DNA from: Bacteroides bouchesdurhonensis
GTDB taxonomy: Bacteria; Bacteroidota; Bacteroidia; Bacteroidales; Bacteroidaceae
Direction: 5' to 3'
Length of the DNA: 64,000 bases
NCBI RefSeq assembly: GCF_900155865.1
Contig: NZ_LT707006.1
Coordinates: 3,760,577 to 3,824,576, forward strand
In this document: positions 46,180 to 54,894 of the stretch, one piece after another
Layout: each line of letters opens with the position of its first letter
Position numbering within the stretch: the stretch's first letter is position 1
Position numbers and translations under genes: made by a program
Notes under the pieces: generated by a model
Seen by the model: the letters and a program-made list of their open reading frames with translations, nothing else
Told to the model about the DNA's origin: nothing
Database searches by the model: none

Positions 46180-47682
46180 ATGACAATGAATAATTTACAT
46201 GAATATATCGGCTTGATTATTGCTATAATAGTTGTCTTGATTGTTATTGCAGCCCAAATCTATAGCTTTCTTAAAACAAAGAAAAAAATTTCAGAATTGG
46301 AAGGTCTATTTGAAGATGTTGATAATTTGTCTCTCAAAGAAACATCGATAACATCTGGTATCTTGCAAAATAAGTCCTCATTACAGAAGTTCTTGCAGAA
46401 CATACCTTCCCGTTATAGCGATGAAGATGATAGCGGTGATGAATATACAGATTTGTCGTTGATAGTTCCTCAAAACAAAAATATCTATGGGAAATTAGGA
46501 TTGATTATTTATCGCACTAATGAATATTTGTGCAAAAACACTGGAACAAGCGCAGATTTGGGAATACTTGAAGATATTTGTGATAGTCAAAAAGGAGCAT
46601 TAGAAGATGAAATACATAATAGCCTTAACGTTCCTCTTTATTTAGGTTTAGCAGGAACATTCGTTGGTATAATTACGGGGCTGATAGGGGTTGATTTCAA
46701 TCAGATTTTTGGCGAAACTGATAATTTAAGTGGATTGCAGCATCTTTTGTATGGTATTATAGCAGCCATGTGCGCAAGTTTACTGGGATTGGGCTTTACT
46801 GTATATAATAGCGCTATATCATATAAATCTGCTGTAGCCAAATCCAATGAGGGCAAAGAAGAATACATGAACTTTTTAAGAAGAGAGTTGATGCCGTTAT
46901 TATCAAATAGTATGGCTTCAAGTCTAAATTCATTAAAAGGTGTGCTTGGACATTTTGTGGACAAGTTCGGACGTAATCTTGATGCGTATGCTAATTCGGC
47001 AGAATTATTGAATGACAATCTTGAAAAACAGCATCTTGTCTTAGCCGAAATAAATAAACTGAGCCTTACGCAAACGGCTAATAAAATAGCTGCAACATTT
47101 ATGCAGTTAAAAGATTCTGCCGATTCTTTAAATGTTTTCAAATCTTATCAAGAACAACTTAATTCTACCATAGCAAATGTATCAGGTATTGTTAATCAAA
47201 CTCAAACAATCATTGATAAGTTCAAGGACTTTTCTACAGGATTGTCTGTGGTGGTCAGTAATCAAAACAAGACAACAGAACTTCAACGCGAATTTCAAGA
47301 AGCCATAACGACTCATTTTCCAACAGGAGCAGAAGCAAGGGATATTTGGAGAAAGGAATTTGACTTGTTTATATCTGAAGGGAAGCAAGTATCTGAAAGC
47401 TTATCTACCCAACTTACGGCTTCAACAGAACATATACAAAATTTTGTGGCTAATAATAAAGAGTTCTTTGATACATTTGATAAATTGAAAGAAGTGCTTG
47501 ATACAATGGTACAATATACGCAAGTTCAAGCGGAATGTTATAAGGATATGAAAGGCGAAATCTTAAACCTTAGAACAGATTATCATAACGCTCAACTTGA
47601 TAGCATAGAATTGAACAAATCTATTCTTAAGGCAATAGAAACAATGACAAAATCTATTAAGGACTTAAAAGAAGAAAAGTAA
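46180..47682 (+). CDS. ZorA-like MotA/TolQ/ExbB-family proton-channel protein
   Basis: 500 aa. Transmembrane helices at about 10-31, 151-170 (VPLYLGLAGTFVGIITGLIG) and 188-212 (YGIIAAMCASLLGLGFTVYN) match the MotA/ExbB core. A ~290-residue predicted coiled-coil tail (213-500) projects into the cytoplasm, as in ZorA of Zorya anti-phage systems. The next gene, 2 nt on, encodes the ZorB-like partner. A plain ExbB or MotA would be ~230-300 aa without this tail. Confidence 0.8.
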   Translation: MTMNNLHEYIGLIIAIIVVLIVIAAQIYSFLKTKKKISELEGLFEDVDNLSLKETSITSGILQNKSSLQKFLQNIPSRYSDEDDSGDEYTDLSLIVPQNKNIYGKLGLIIYRTNEYLCKNTGTSADLGILEDICDSQKGALEDEIHNSLNVPLYLGLAGTFVGIITGLIGVDFNQIFGETDNLSGLQHLLYGIIAAMCASLLGLGFTVYNSAISYKSAVAKSNEGKEEYMNFLRRELMPLLSNSMASSLNSLKGVLGHFVDKFGRNLDAYANSAELLNDNLEKQHLVLAEINKLSLTQTANKIAATFMQLKDSADSLNVFKSYQEQLNSTIANVSGIVNQTQTIIDKFKDFSTGLSVVVSNQNKTTELQREFQEAITTHFPTGAEARDIWRKEFDLFISEGKQVSESLSTQLTASTEHIQNFVANNKEFFDTFDKLKEVLDTMVQYTQVQAECYKDMKGEILNLRTDYHNAQLDSIELNKSILKAIETMTKSIKDLKEEK

Positions 47683-47684
47683 TT

Positions 47685-48329
47685 ATGCCAAGAAACAGAA
47701 GTAACACTTTCTGGTTAAGTTATTCTGACCTCATGACAAGCTTATTTTTTATTATGCTTGTTTTATTTATAGTGTGCGTTGTTAAAATGAAAGGCATTAA
47801 TGACCAATTAGATAAAGAGGTAAATGCTAAAGAAGAACAGCTCAGAAAAATCGAAGAACTAAATAACTCTATTAAAGAGATAGATAATAAGTATTTCGCA
47901 TACGATGAGCAATTTAAGAGGCATACATTAAAAGACATTGAAGTATCTTTTAATACCTATAGTTCTAATATTTATGATATAGAGCAAGAGCAACTTGATA
48001 AATTACTAAAAGCAGGTCTGGCAATCGCCCATTTTATGAATAGTGCCAAAAGCAAAATTCCAGAAGCTCAATATATGCTTATCATAGAAGGACAATCATC
48101 AAAAGATTATTATACAAGAAATTATGAGCTTAGCTATGAAAGAGCATTAGCTTTAATTAAATTCTGGTCAAGTAATGGTATTGAGTTCGATTCACTTGGC
48201 AATTGTGAGGTTCTAATTTCAGGAAGTGGACAATCAAGTAAATTTAGAGTTCAACCTGATATTAGAGGGAATAAAGATAACCAACGATTCGTTATGCACA
48301 TAATCCCTAAACCCGGCATCATAGAATAA
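47685..48329 (+). CDS. ZorB-like MotB/OmpA-domain protein
   Basis: 214 aa. A single N-terminal helix with the proton-carrying acid: WLSYSDLMTSLFFIML (Asp15), as in MotB. A periplasmic helix (35-70) precedes an OmpA-like peptidoglycan-binding domain (about 105-212: MLIIEGQSSKD, NYELSYERALAL, NQRFVMHI). It would form a proton-driven, wall-anchored motor with the ZorA-like protein. Last gene of the operon; IS copies start 48 nt downstream. Confidence 0.83.
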   Translation: MPRNRSNTFWLSYSDLMTSLFFIMLVLFIVCVVKMKGINDQLDKEVNAKEEQLRKIEELNNSIKEIDNKYFAYDEQFKRHTLKDIEVSFNTYSSNIYDIEQEQLDKLLKAGLAIAHFMNSAKSKIPEAQYMLIIEGQSSKDYYTRNYELSYERALALIKFWSSNGIEFDSLGNCEVLISGSGQSSKFRVQPDIRGNKDNQRFVMHIIPKPGIIE

Positions 48330-48369
48330 ATCAAAAAAGGTAGTCAAATGATAGTATACTAAACTCCAT

Positions 48370-48377
48370 TTGATTAC
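48370..48377. repeat. 8-bp target duplication, copy 1 (TTGATTAC)
   Basis: TTGATTAC here, at 49798-49805 and at 51269-51276 brackets both insertion sequences. Confidence 0.9.
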
Positions 48378-48444
48378 GGATCAACGTAAAAATCTGAGGG
48401 GTTAAAATTCTAAATTGTTATCTTTGCCTCCAAATTAATTGATT

Positions 48445-48786
48445 ATGGAATTAAACGGTTATCGCCTTCTTCTTCCTGAAGGCACTTTGGATTACTTTGA
48501 CCTTGTTGATGTGAAGGAAAGCGTGAATGAAGTTGTTATTTACCTTGAAGAGAAGAATATTGTTCCCCAGAAGTATTCCGATCAGGATACAGAAAGCAAA
48601 GGTTTCTATGATCCTGTTGTCGTTCAAGACTTCCCCCTTCGTGGCAAGAAGGTCTTCCTTAACATTCGTCGCCGTCGCTGGATATTAAAAAAGAGTAATG
48701 AGTATATCTGCCGTAACTGGCGTATGGTAGCCGAAGGCACTCGTTTGACGCAAGATTTTGCGTCTTTTTTAAAAGAACTATATTGA
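48445..48786 (+). CDS. ISAon1-type transposase, N-terminal region (IS A)
   Basis: 113 aa from the ATG at 48445, with a -7 box TATCTTTG at 48419-48426. Contains QDFPLRGKKVFLNIRRRRW, a short zinc-finger-like or DNA-binding N-terminal region. It ends FASFLKELY just after a T6-A4 run (48765-48774). The catalytic part lies in the next frame (+1), so a joined protein would need recoding. Confidence 0.85.
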   Translation: MELNGYRLLLPEGTLDYFDLVDVKESVNEVVIYLEEKNIVPQKYSDQDTESKGFYDPVVVQDFPLRGKKVFLNIRRRRWILKKSNEYICRNWRMVAEGTRLTQDFASFLKELY

Positions 48787-48844
48787 TAACTATCCGATCA
48801 GTTGCAAGCTATTAGGGATTTTATATGGAGTTGACGGAGAATTA

Positions 48845-49765
48845 TTGGAGCGTCAATACCGTAACCATCTAAGCGATTACCTTAATTGGGATCAACTAGT
48901 CCATGCAGAGGATTGGTTGTTGTTCGAAAAGAATATCGGTGCTTATATCTGCATTGACGAGGTGGCTCTCTCGCGTGGAGAACTCTATACTGTACTGATC
49001 AATAAAGAAGCTCACGGTGGTAAAGGTAGTATTATCGCTATCATTAAGGGTACGGATGTCTGTACAGTCACCTCTGTTTTGCTTAAGTTATCCCGTCGTC
49101 GCCGTTACCAGGTGCGTGAGATAACCTTGGATATGGCTCCTAATATGGAACAGATTGCCCGGACTTGCTTTCCTGCGGCCAAGCGTGTTACCGATCGTTT
49201 TCATGTACAGAAATTAGCTTATGAAGCCGTTCAGGAGATGCGTGTGAAAGCTCGCTGGGAGGCTTTGGATGAAGAATCCACTCAGATTGCTTATGCAAAG
49301 GCCTGCGGAAAGATGTATCATGCCCCTGTTTTCGCTAATGGAGATACAAGGAAGCAATTGCTGGCAAGAAGTATTTATCTGCTTTACAAGAAGGAGTCAT
49401 TATGGACCCAGTCTCAAAGAATACGAGCTGAAATTCTCTTCAAGGAATATCCCGATATAAAGAAAGGATATTATCTGGCTATGCGGTTAGGTTTAATCTA
49501 TCATCAGTGTAAGTTTAAGGATATTGCTTTGACAAGGCTTGCAAGGTGGTATGATGAAGTGGATAAGTCAGGTTTCCTCACATTTGGAAGGGTGGCACGT
49601 TCTATACAAACACACTATCTGAATATTATCAACTTCTTTGAAAGGAGAGCAACCAATGCTGCAGCAGAGTCGTTCAATGCTAAGATCAAAGCATTCAGAG
49701 CACAGTTTAGAGGAGTTAGGGATAAGGCTTTCTTTTTATACAGACTAACTAGGTTATATGCATAA
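48845..49765 (+). CDS. ISAon1-type transposase, catalytic region (IS A)
   Basis: 306 codons; the frame is open upstream to about 48782 without a stop, overlapping the end of the first ORF. ICIDEVALSRGELYTVL, ITLDMAPNME, DRFHVQKLAYEAV and ATNAAAESFNAKIKAFRAQ are the conserved DDE-type blocks of ISL3-like transposases. No ATG near the front, consistent with expression as a fusion. Confidence 0.88.
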   Translation: MERQYRNHLSDYLNWDQLVHAEDWLLFEKNIGAYICIDEVALSRGELYTVLINKEAHGGKGSIIAIIKGTDVCTVTSVLLKLSRRRRYQVREITLDMAPNMEQIARTCFPAAKRVTDRFHVQKLAYEAVQEMRVKARWEALDEESTQIAYAKACGKMYHAPVFANGDTRKQLLARSIYLLYKKESLWTQSQRIRAEILFKEYPDIKKGYYLAMRLGLIYHQCKFKDIALTRLARWYDEVDKSGFLTFGRVARSIQTHYLNIINFFERRATNAAAESFNAKIKAFRAQFRGVRDKAFFLYRLTRLYA

Positions 49766-49892
49766 AATGAAAATCCCTCAGGTTTTTACGTTGATCCTTG
49801 ATTACGGGTCAGTCCGAAAATCCTGTGGGTATGTTATGTTAATACGCGAAAGTAATCTATCTTTGCGGTTAGATTTTAACAACAACAATCCA

Positions 49893-50255
49893 ATGAATTC
49901 TAGTCGCACCCTACATAAGTTACTACGAGTCATCTTCCCCGAAGTTTTAATGGAGTATTTTGAGATTTCCGGTTGGCATGACGACTCTGCCAAAATCGAA
50001 GTTTGGCTTGATGAAAAGAACTACCTGGAACGTTCCGATTACAAGAGTGGAACTGTGATTTCACATGGTTTTACAGATGAGAAAGTTATCCAGGACTTTC
50101 CTCTTCGTGGCAAACCGGTTTATCTCCACGTAAGACGTCGCCGCTGGTATGACAAGGCTAGCGGGGAAACGTTTTCCTATACCTACGATGATCTTACTGC
50201 CGAAGGGACGAAACTCACTCCTGAGTTCGTTGCTTTTTTAAAAGAAGAAGATTGA
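49893..50255 (+). CDS. ISAon1-type transposase, N-terminal region (IS B)
   Basis: 120 aa from the ATG at 49893; a -7 box TATCTTTG lies at 49858-49865. QDFPLRGKPVYLHVRRRRW matches the equivalent part of IS A. Ends FVAFLKEED just past a T6-A4 run (50234-50243). An extension to 49758 would reach into IS A and is not real. Confidence 0.85.
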   Translation: MNSSRTLHKLLRVIFPEVLMEYFEISGWHDDSAKIEVWLDEKNYLERSDYKSGTVISHGFTDEKVIQDFPLRGKPVYLHVRRRRWYDKASGETFSYTYDDLTAEGTKLTPEFVAFLKEED

Positions 50256-50364
50256 AACTACGGCGGCCAGTATAAGCTCCATAGCAGATGCTTATGGGGT
50301 AAACGGTAAACAGCTAGCTTCACAGTACAAGGAGTTTATCAGCGCATACAGAGAGTGGGACCAG

Positions 50365-51234
50365 TTGGACCATGCCACAGACTATGTCCTGTTCAAGCAG
50401 AACCTGGGTCCCAGCCTTTGTATTGACGAGACTTCCTTGAGCTGCGGAGAATTATATACTGTTGTCACTAACCGTGCGGGGCGTGGTGGCAGAGGCACCC
50501 TTGTGGCCATGATACGTGGCACGAAGTCTGAAGACGTCATCAAGGTGCTTGAAATGATTCATGTCTCCAAGCGCAAGACGGTCAAAGAGGTCACTTTGGA
50601 TCTTTCGCCGACCATGATGCGGATTGTCCGAACGGCTTTTCCCAACGCCACTATGACCAATGACCGGTTTCATGTACAGAAGCTCTTTTATGAGGCAATT
50701 GATGAACTCAGGATTACTTATCGCTGGATGGCACGGGATTTAGAGAACGATGAAATTCAGCGGTGCAGGGAGCAGGGTATAGAGTATGTTCCGTTTCGAT
50801 ATGCCAATGGCGATACCCGTAAGCAGTTGCTGGCCAGGGCTAAACATCTACTTGTCAAGCATTTTAGCAAATGGACTGAATCCCAAAGAATACGTGCGGA
50901 AATCATATTCGAACAGTATCCGGAATTGAAATCAGTTTACGACTTGGCTATAGAGTTGACCAATATATATAATAAGCACTATGACAAGAATGTGGCACGT
51001 GGAAAGCTTGCCTTGTGGTACAATAAGATAGAAAAGCTTGGATACGGATGTTTCAGAACCGTAACGAATACCATGCAGAACTATTATGAAACAATACTAA
51101 ACTATTTCGTTAACAGGGAAACGAATGCATTTGCAGAATCATTCAATGCAAAAATCAAAGCCTTCAGAGCACAGTTTAGGGGAGTCGGAGATATACCTTT
51201 CTTTATTTTTAGATTATGCAAACTAACTGTGTAG
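50365..51234 (+). CDS. ISAon1-type transposase, catalytic region (IS B)
   Basis: 289 codons; the frame stays open upstream to overlap the first ORF. LCIDETSLSCGELYTVV, VTLDLSPTMM, NDRFHVQKLFYEAI and ETNAFAESFNAKIKAFRAQF are the conserved blocks. As in IS A it sits in the +1 frame relative to the N-terminal ORF. Confidence 0.88.
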   Translation: MDHATDYVLFKQNLGPSLCIDETSLSCGELYTVVTNRAGRGGRGTLVAMIRGTKSEDVIKVLEMIHVSKRKTVKEVTLDLSPTMMRIVRTAFPNATMTNDRFHVQKLFYEAIDELRITYRWMARDLENDEIQRCREQGIEYVPFRYANGDTRKQLLARAKHLLVKHFSKWTESQRIRAEIIFEQYPELKSVYDLAIELTNIYNKHYDKNVARGKLALWYNKIEKLGYGCFRTVTNTMQNYYETILNYFVNRETNAFAESFNAKIKAFRAQFRGVGDIPFFIFRLCKLTV

Positions 51235-51317
51235 ATTTAACATACCCACAGGATTTTCGGACTGACCCTTGATTACCTTTATATAACTGCAATAAAGCTA
51301 ATCTTAAATAATGCAAA

Positions 51318-51357
51318 AACACCCAATTTTACATTCTTGGGTGTAAAATTGGGTGTT
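51318..51357. terminator. Strong hairpin beyond the IS pair
   Basis: Perfect 16-bp arms AACACCCAATTTTACA (51318-51333) and 51342-51357. No gene is supported from 51277 to 52133; this region holds three hairpins and little else. Confidence 0.7.
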
Positions 51358-51619
51358 TATTTCACAATTTGCTGATTTTCAGCATTTATTGCGGAGAGAC
51401 AGGTTTCTGAACTTGTCAGCCTATTCTCTCTGTATATCAGCGTTATAACATCAAGGTAAAGAACAAATGTAGCAAAATTGTAGCACATTTCTGAAGGCTT
51501 TTTGAAACCCTTTTGAATGCCTATGCCATCATTTTATCACGGTTCAAAGATACTAAAAAACGAACACATTGCCAAATGCTTTATAATAAATATTTTCAGC
51601 CACTCCACTGCTACACTTT

Positions 51620-51671
51620 TTAGTGCAAGGTGCGAGCCTATTTATATATATAGGCTTGCACCTTGCACTAA
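51620..51671. repeat. Long near-perfect hairpin
   Basis: Twenty-two-base arms 51620-51641 and 51650-51671 match at 21 positions (TTAGTGCAAGGTGC core), with an 8-base AT loop. No T-run follows, so it is not a standard terminator. Confidence 0.75.
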
Positions 51672-51931
51672 CGGAGACTGTGTGTGGCATTGCACCAATG
51701 ACTACATTCACAAACAACATCTTACTACCAAAAACTTATATCAGTCATTTCCCGGTTATGGCGAATCATTTGAAACCATACAATATCTGTATTATTCGGA
51801 AGGCTTTGCCGAAGAAATCATGTAGATGTTTGTGAAAAGGCTTTCTTGAGACATTTATGCTTTTCAAAATATAGTTTATACAGGCCTTACCTATTGACTA
51901 TCTCCTATTCGGAAATAGTTGAAGGTAAATT

Positions 51932-51971
51932 AGTGCCATTAGCTCCTATAGTGATGCTAATGGCACTTTTT
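51932..51971 (+). terminator. Intrinsic terminator
   Basis: Perfect 12-bp arms AGTGCCATTAGC (51932-51943) and 51956-51967, then TTTT. It would end any transcript entering the XRE gene from the left. Confidence 0.7.
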
Positions 51972-52133
51972 GACGCCAATTCACTACTGTTCCTGTTGAT
52001 TTTATGTCTCTTATATTATTTCCCTGAATTTTTTGTTGAACTTGCTTCTACGGAAATATTTTGTGCCCAAGAGACAAGAATTTGCTTGTTTGGGAAAGAT
52101 AATTGCCGCTTAGAAGCTACTAACTTTATATTT

Positions 52134-52460
52134 ATGGAAAATATAGGAACAATGCTAAGAAAGCAACGTGAATTGAAAGGTTTTTCACAAGAGTATGTAG
52201 CTGGTTTAGTGGGCATTAGTGCCTCTGTAATTTCAAAGATTGAGACCGGTAAAACCAAGGCAAGATTTGATGTAATCAACAACATTTGCAAGGCTTTGGA
52301 CATGAATTGGTACGATTTACTTTCCCCAGAGGAAAGACGCAGTAAAGAAGACTGCCGGATCAACCTCAATATCAACGTTTCCAGCCCGCAACAGCTGAAA
52401 GAATACCTTGACATATTGGGAAAAGACAATCTGCAAATCAAGAACCTAAAGAACAAATAG
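52134..52460 (+). CDS. XRE-family transcriptional regulator
   Basis: 108 aa from the ATG at 52134; a longer frame to 51846 covers a terminator and is rejected. Classic XRE HTH: MLRKQRELKGFSQEYVAGLV and ISASVISKIETGKTKARFDV. The C-terminal tail (residues 75-108) is probably for dimerisation. First gene of a replication-type operon (1-nt gap to the next). Confidence 0.9.
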   Translation: MENIGTMLRKQRELKGFSQEYVAGLVGISASVISKIETGKTKARFDVINNICKALDMNWYDLLSPEERRSKEDCRINLNINVSSPQQLKEYLDILGKDNLQIKNLKNK

Positions 52461-52461
52461 T

Positions 52462-52833
52462 ATGGAAGTGATAACGATAGACAGCATTGCTTTTCAGAAA
52501 CTGGTTGAACAGCTCAACCGGATTGAAAGCTACGTGGAGCGTACAACAGAGTTGTATCGTGATATAGACGATGCCTTGGAAATAAGCACCAAGGATCTGA
52601 TGACCATCTTCTGTATCTCAGAATCTACGCTGTACAGATGGCGGAAAGGAGGTTCCATCAGTTTCAGATATACCGAAACCGGTGGCGTACGTTTTTCATA
52701 CAGTTCCCTGTTCATGGCAATAAAGTGTTTCCGCATAAAGATTCCGGGTATGGCGAAGGAGGAAGCACTCAAACGACTGTCTGATTATAAAGACGGGATT
52801 CTTCTGAACAAATGCACAACTGAAACCAAATGA
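52462..52833 (+). CDS. HTH DNA-binding protein of the replication operon
   Basis: 123 aa. A helical N-terminus (FQKLVEQLNRIESYVERTTE) precedes an HTH_17-like domain: KDLMTIFCISESTLYRWRKG then SFRYTETGGVRFSY. ATGA overlap with the primase/helicase gene. Likely a replication- or excision-control protein. Confidence 0.83.
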   Translation: MEVITIDSIAFQKLVEQLNRIESYVERTTELYRDIDDALEISTKDLMTIFCISESTLYRWRKGGSISFRYTETGGVRFSYSSLFMAIKCFRIKIPGMAKEEALKRLSDYKDGILLNKCTTETK

Positions 52834-54857
52834 TAGACAAGGAAGATATACTGGAACGTACAGGCCGCGGGCTTGCCGTGTTCAAACATTACATCAACTT
52901 TCCGGTGAGACCCGGAAAAAATTTCAGGAATCCGCTCTACGAAGACCGGATTGCTTCATGCAATATCTATTATGACCGGCATGCCCAAGTGTTCAAGATG
53001 AAGGATTTCGGAAATAACGAATATTCGGGAGACTGCTTCTGGTTCGTCGGCATGCTTTACGGATTGGACGTGAAAAGAGACTTTGTCGCTATCATCAACC
53101 GTATTGTATCGGACCTGAACATCACCATAGTCCACACAGGAAGCAACGATATGCCTGCTCGTAAAAAGGCAGTAGAAAAACGTATCATTATGAATGACAA
53201 TGACAATCCAATAAGGAAGGATTACCATACAGAGGTTAAACCCTTTTCAGTTGCTGAACTTGCATACTGGCAGCAATATGGAATCAAGCCGGATACTTTG
53301 GAAAGATACAATGTACATTCCTTAAAGTCATTTGAAGGCTACAACCGTTCCGATAAAATTTATAAAATCAGTTCATCTGCAACAGAACCCATGTTTGCTT
53401 ACATGGGCATGGGATTTACCAAGGTATACCGGCCTCGAAATCAGAATATGCGGTTCTTTTATGGAGGAGAGATGCCTGAGGTGTACTGTTTCGGTCTGGA
53501 ACAGCTACCCAACAAGGGGGACATGGTTTTTATCACCGGAGGAGAAAAGGATGTAATGTCACTTGCCTCCAAAGGATTCAATGCCGTTTGTTTCAACAGT
53601 GAAACGGCCGCCATACCCACTTCACTGATTGAGATGTTTGACCGTAAGTTCCGTCATATTGTCTTTCTGTACGATATGGACGATACAGGCCGGAAAGAAT
53701 CTGCTAGACGCATGGATGAATTGTCCTCGTTTCATGTACTCAGAATGGAACTGCCTATATCCGGAGCAAAGGGAGACAAGGATATTTCCGATTACTTTGC
53801 TTCCGGAAAAAGTGCAGCGGACTTTCAGGTACTGATTACCTCCATGCTGGAGAAGCTTTACTCACAAACTATGATGCTTTTAAAATCTTGCGAAATGGAC
53901 TACAACAATCCTCCCGAATCTTCCAAAACAGTGGTTTCCGTCAACGGGGTACCGCTTGGTACCTACGACAACCTTCTATGTATAACAGGTGGTGAAGGTA
54001 CCGGAAAAAGCAATTTCGTATCAGCCCTGATTGCAGGTACACTTGCTGACGACACACAAAACATCGATACGCTTGGCTTTGAAGTTTCACCAAACTACTC
54101 TGATAAGGCCGTGTTGCACTATGATACCGAGCAGTCTGAGTTTCAGTTATTCAAGAATCTGAGCAAGACAATCAAACGTATCGGATTACCTGCACCACCG
54201 GATTTTTACCATACGTTCTATCTGGCCCCTATGTCAAGAAAAGAGCGTATCAGCATGATCCGTGACAGCATGGATTTGTATTACCACCGGCACGGAGGAA
54301 TCCACCTCGTTGTACTGGATGGCATTGCAGACCTTATCCGTTCGGCCAATGATGAAGCGGAAAGCATTGCCATTGTGGATGAAGTGTACCGCCTGGCCGG
54401 AATCTACAAAACCTGCATCATCTGTGTGCTGCATTTTGTGCCCAACGGAATAAAACTGCGCGGGCACATCGGCTCGGAGCTGCAGAGAAAAGCGGCAGCC
54501 ATCCTCTCTATTGAGAAGGATGAGAATCCTGCCTATTCCGTAGTCAAGGCAATCAAAGTCCGTGACGGCAGTCCGTTGGATGTACCCATGCTGCTTTTCA
54601 CATGGGACAAACAGAAGGACATGCACGTATCTGCCGGTGAAAAGCCGGCCGAAGACAAGGAGAAACGGAAAAAAGAAGAGTTGCAGGGCATCATAAAAGA
54701 AATCTTCCGAAGCCGGAAGAAAATCACGTACACTGAACTCGTAACCGAACTGATGCAGGCGATGGACATCAAGGAAAGGACAGCCAAAAGCTACATCAGC
54801 TACATGAAAACGAACGGTATGCTGAATCAGGACAGTTCGAACAACTACCAGCCTTGA
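52830..54857 (+). CDS. TOPRIM primase / RepA-like ATPase replication protein
   Basis: 675 aa. The N-terminal region (1-110) resembles a DnaG-type zinc/primase fold without an obvious Cys4 motif. TOPRIM elements follow: VFITGGEKDVMSLASKG and VFLYDMDDTGRKES. A RecA-like ATPase has Walker A GGEGTGKSN and Walker B HLVVLDGIADL, like RepA/KaiC helicases. The tail contains a winged-helix-like stretch (KKITYTELVTELMQAM). It could start replication of a plasmid or mobilizable element. Found in one operon with the XRE and HTH genes. Confidence 0.85.
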   Translation: MIDKEDILERTGRGLAVFKHYINFPVRPGKNFRNPLYEDRIASCNIYYDRHAQVFKMKDFGNNEYSGDCFWFVGMLYGLDVKRDFVAIINRIVSDLNITIVHTGSNDMPARKKAVEKRIIMNDNDNPIRKDYHTEVKPFSVAELAYWQQYGIKPDTLERYNVHSLKSFEGYNRSDKIYKISSSATEPMFAYMGMGFTKVYRPRNQNMRFFYGGEMPEVYCFGLEQLPNKGDMVFITGGEKDVMSLASKGFNAVCFNSETAAIPTSLIEMFDRKFRHIVFLYDMDDTGRKESARRMDELSSFHVLRMELPISGAKGDKDISDYFASGKSAADFQVLITSMLEKLYSQTMMLLKSCEMDYNNPPESSKTVVSVNGVPLGTYDNLLCITGGEGTGKSNFVSALIAGTLADDTQNIDTLGFEVSPNYSDKAVLHYDTEQSEFQLFKNLSKTIKRIGLPAPPDFYHTFYLAPMSRKERISMIRDSMDLYYHRHGGIHLVVLDGIADLIRSANDEAESIAIVDEVYRLAGIYKTCIICVLHFVPNGIKLRGHIGSELQRKAAAILSIEKDENPAYSVVKAIKVRDGSPLDVPMLLFTWDKQKDMHVSAGEKPAEDKEKRKKEELQGIIKEIFRSRKKITYTELVTELMQAMDIKERTAKSYISYMKTNGMLNQDSSNNYQP

Positions 54858-54894
54858 TGCTTCCGCTATTGGGAATAGTCAATCTAACAATTTA

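Larger units (their letters stand above)
48378..49797 (+). mobile_element. ISAon1-type insertion sequence A
   Basis: 1420 bp. Terminal inverted repeats begin GGATCAACGTAAAAA at both ends (48378 onward; 49797 backward), nearly identical over ~23 bases. Flanked by 8-bp TTGATTAC duplications. Two ORFs in different frames encode the transposase. Confidence 0.9.
49806..51268 (+). mobile_element. ISAon1-type insertion sequence B
   Basis: 1463 bp with a perfect 31-bp inverted repeat at its ends (49806-49836 and 51238-51268, beginning GGGTCAGTCCGAAAATCC). It directly follows the second TTGATTAC and is followed by a third, so it inserted at the same target as IS A. It is clearly diverged from IS A in sequence. 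Confidence 0.93.

Noticed and set aside
51357..51488. 43-codon minus ORF ahead of the XRE operon
   Set aside because: Overlaps a strong hairpin; composition does not support a protein.
51517..51835. Two short plus-strand ORFs
   Set aside because: Both run through a 22-bp-arm hairpin and show no protein-like pattern.
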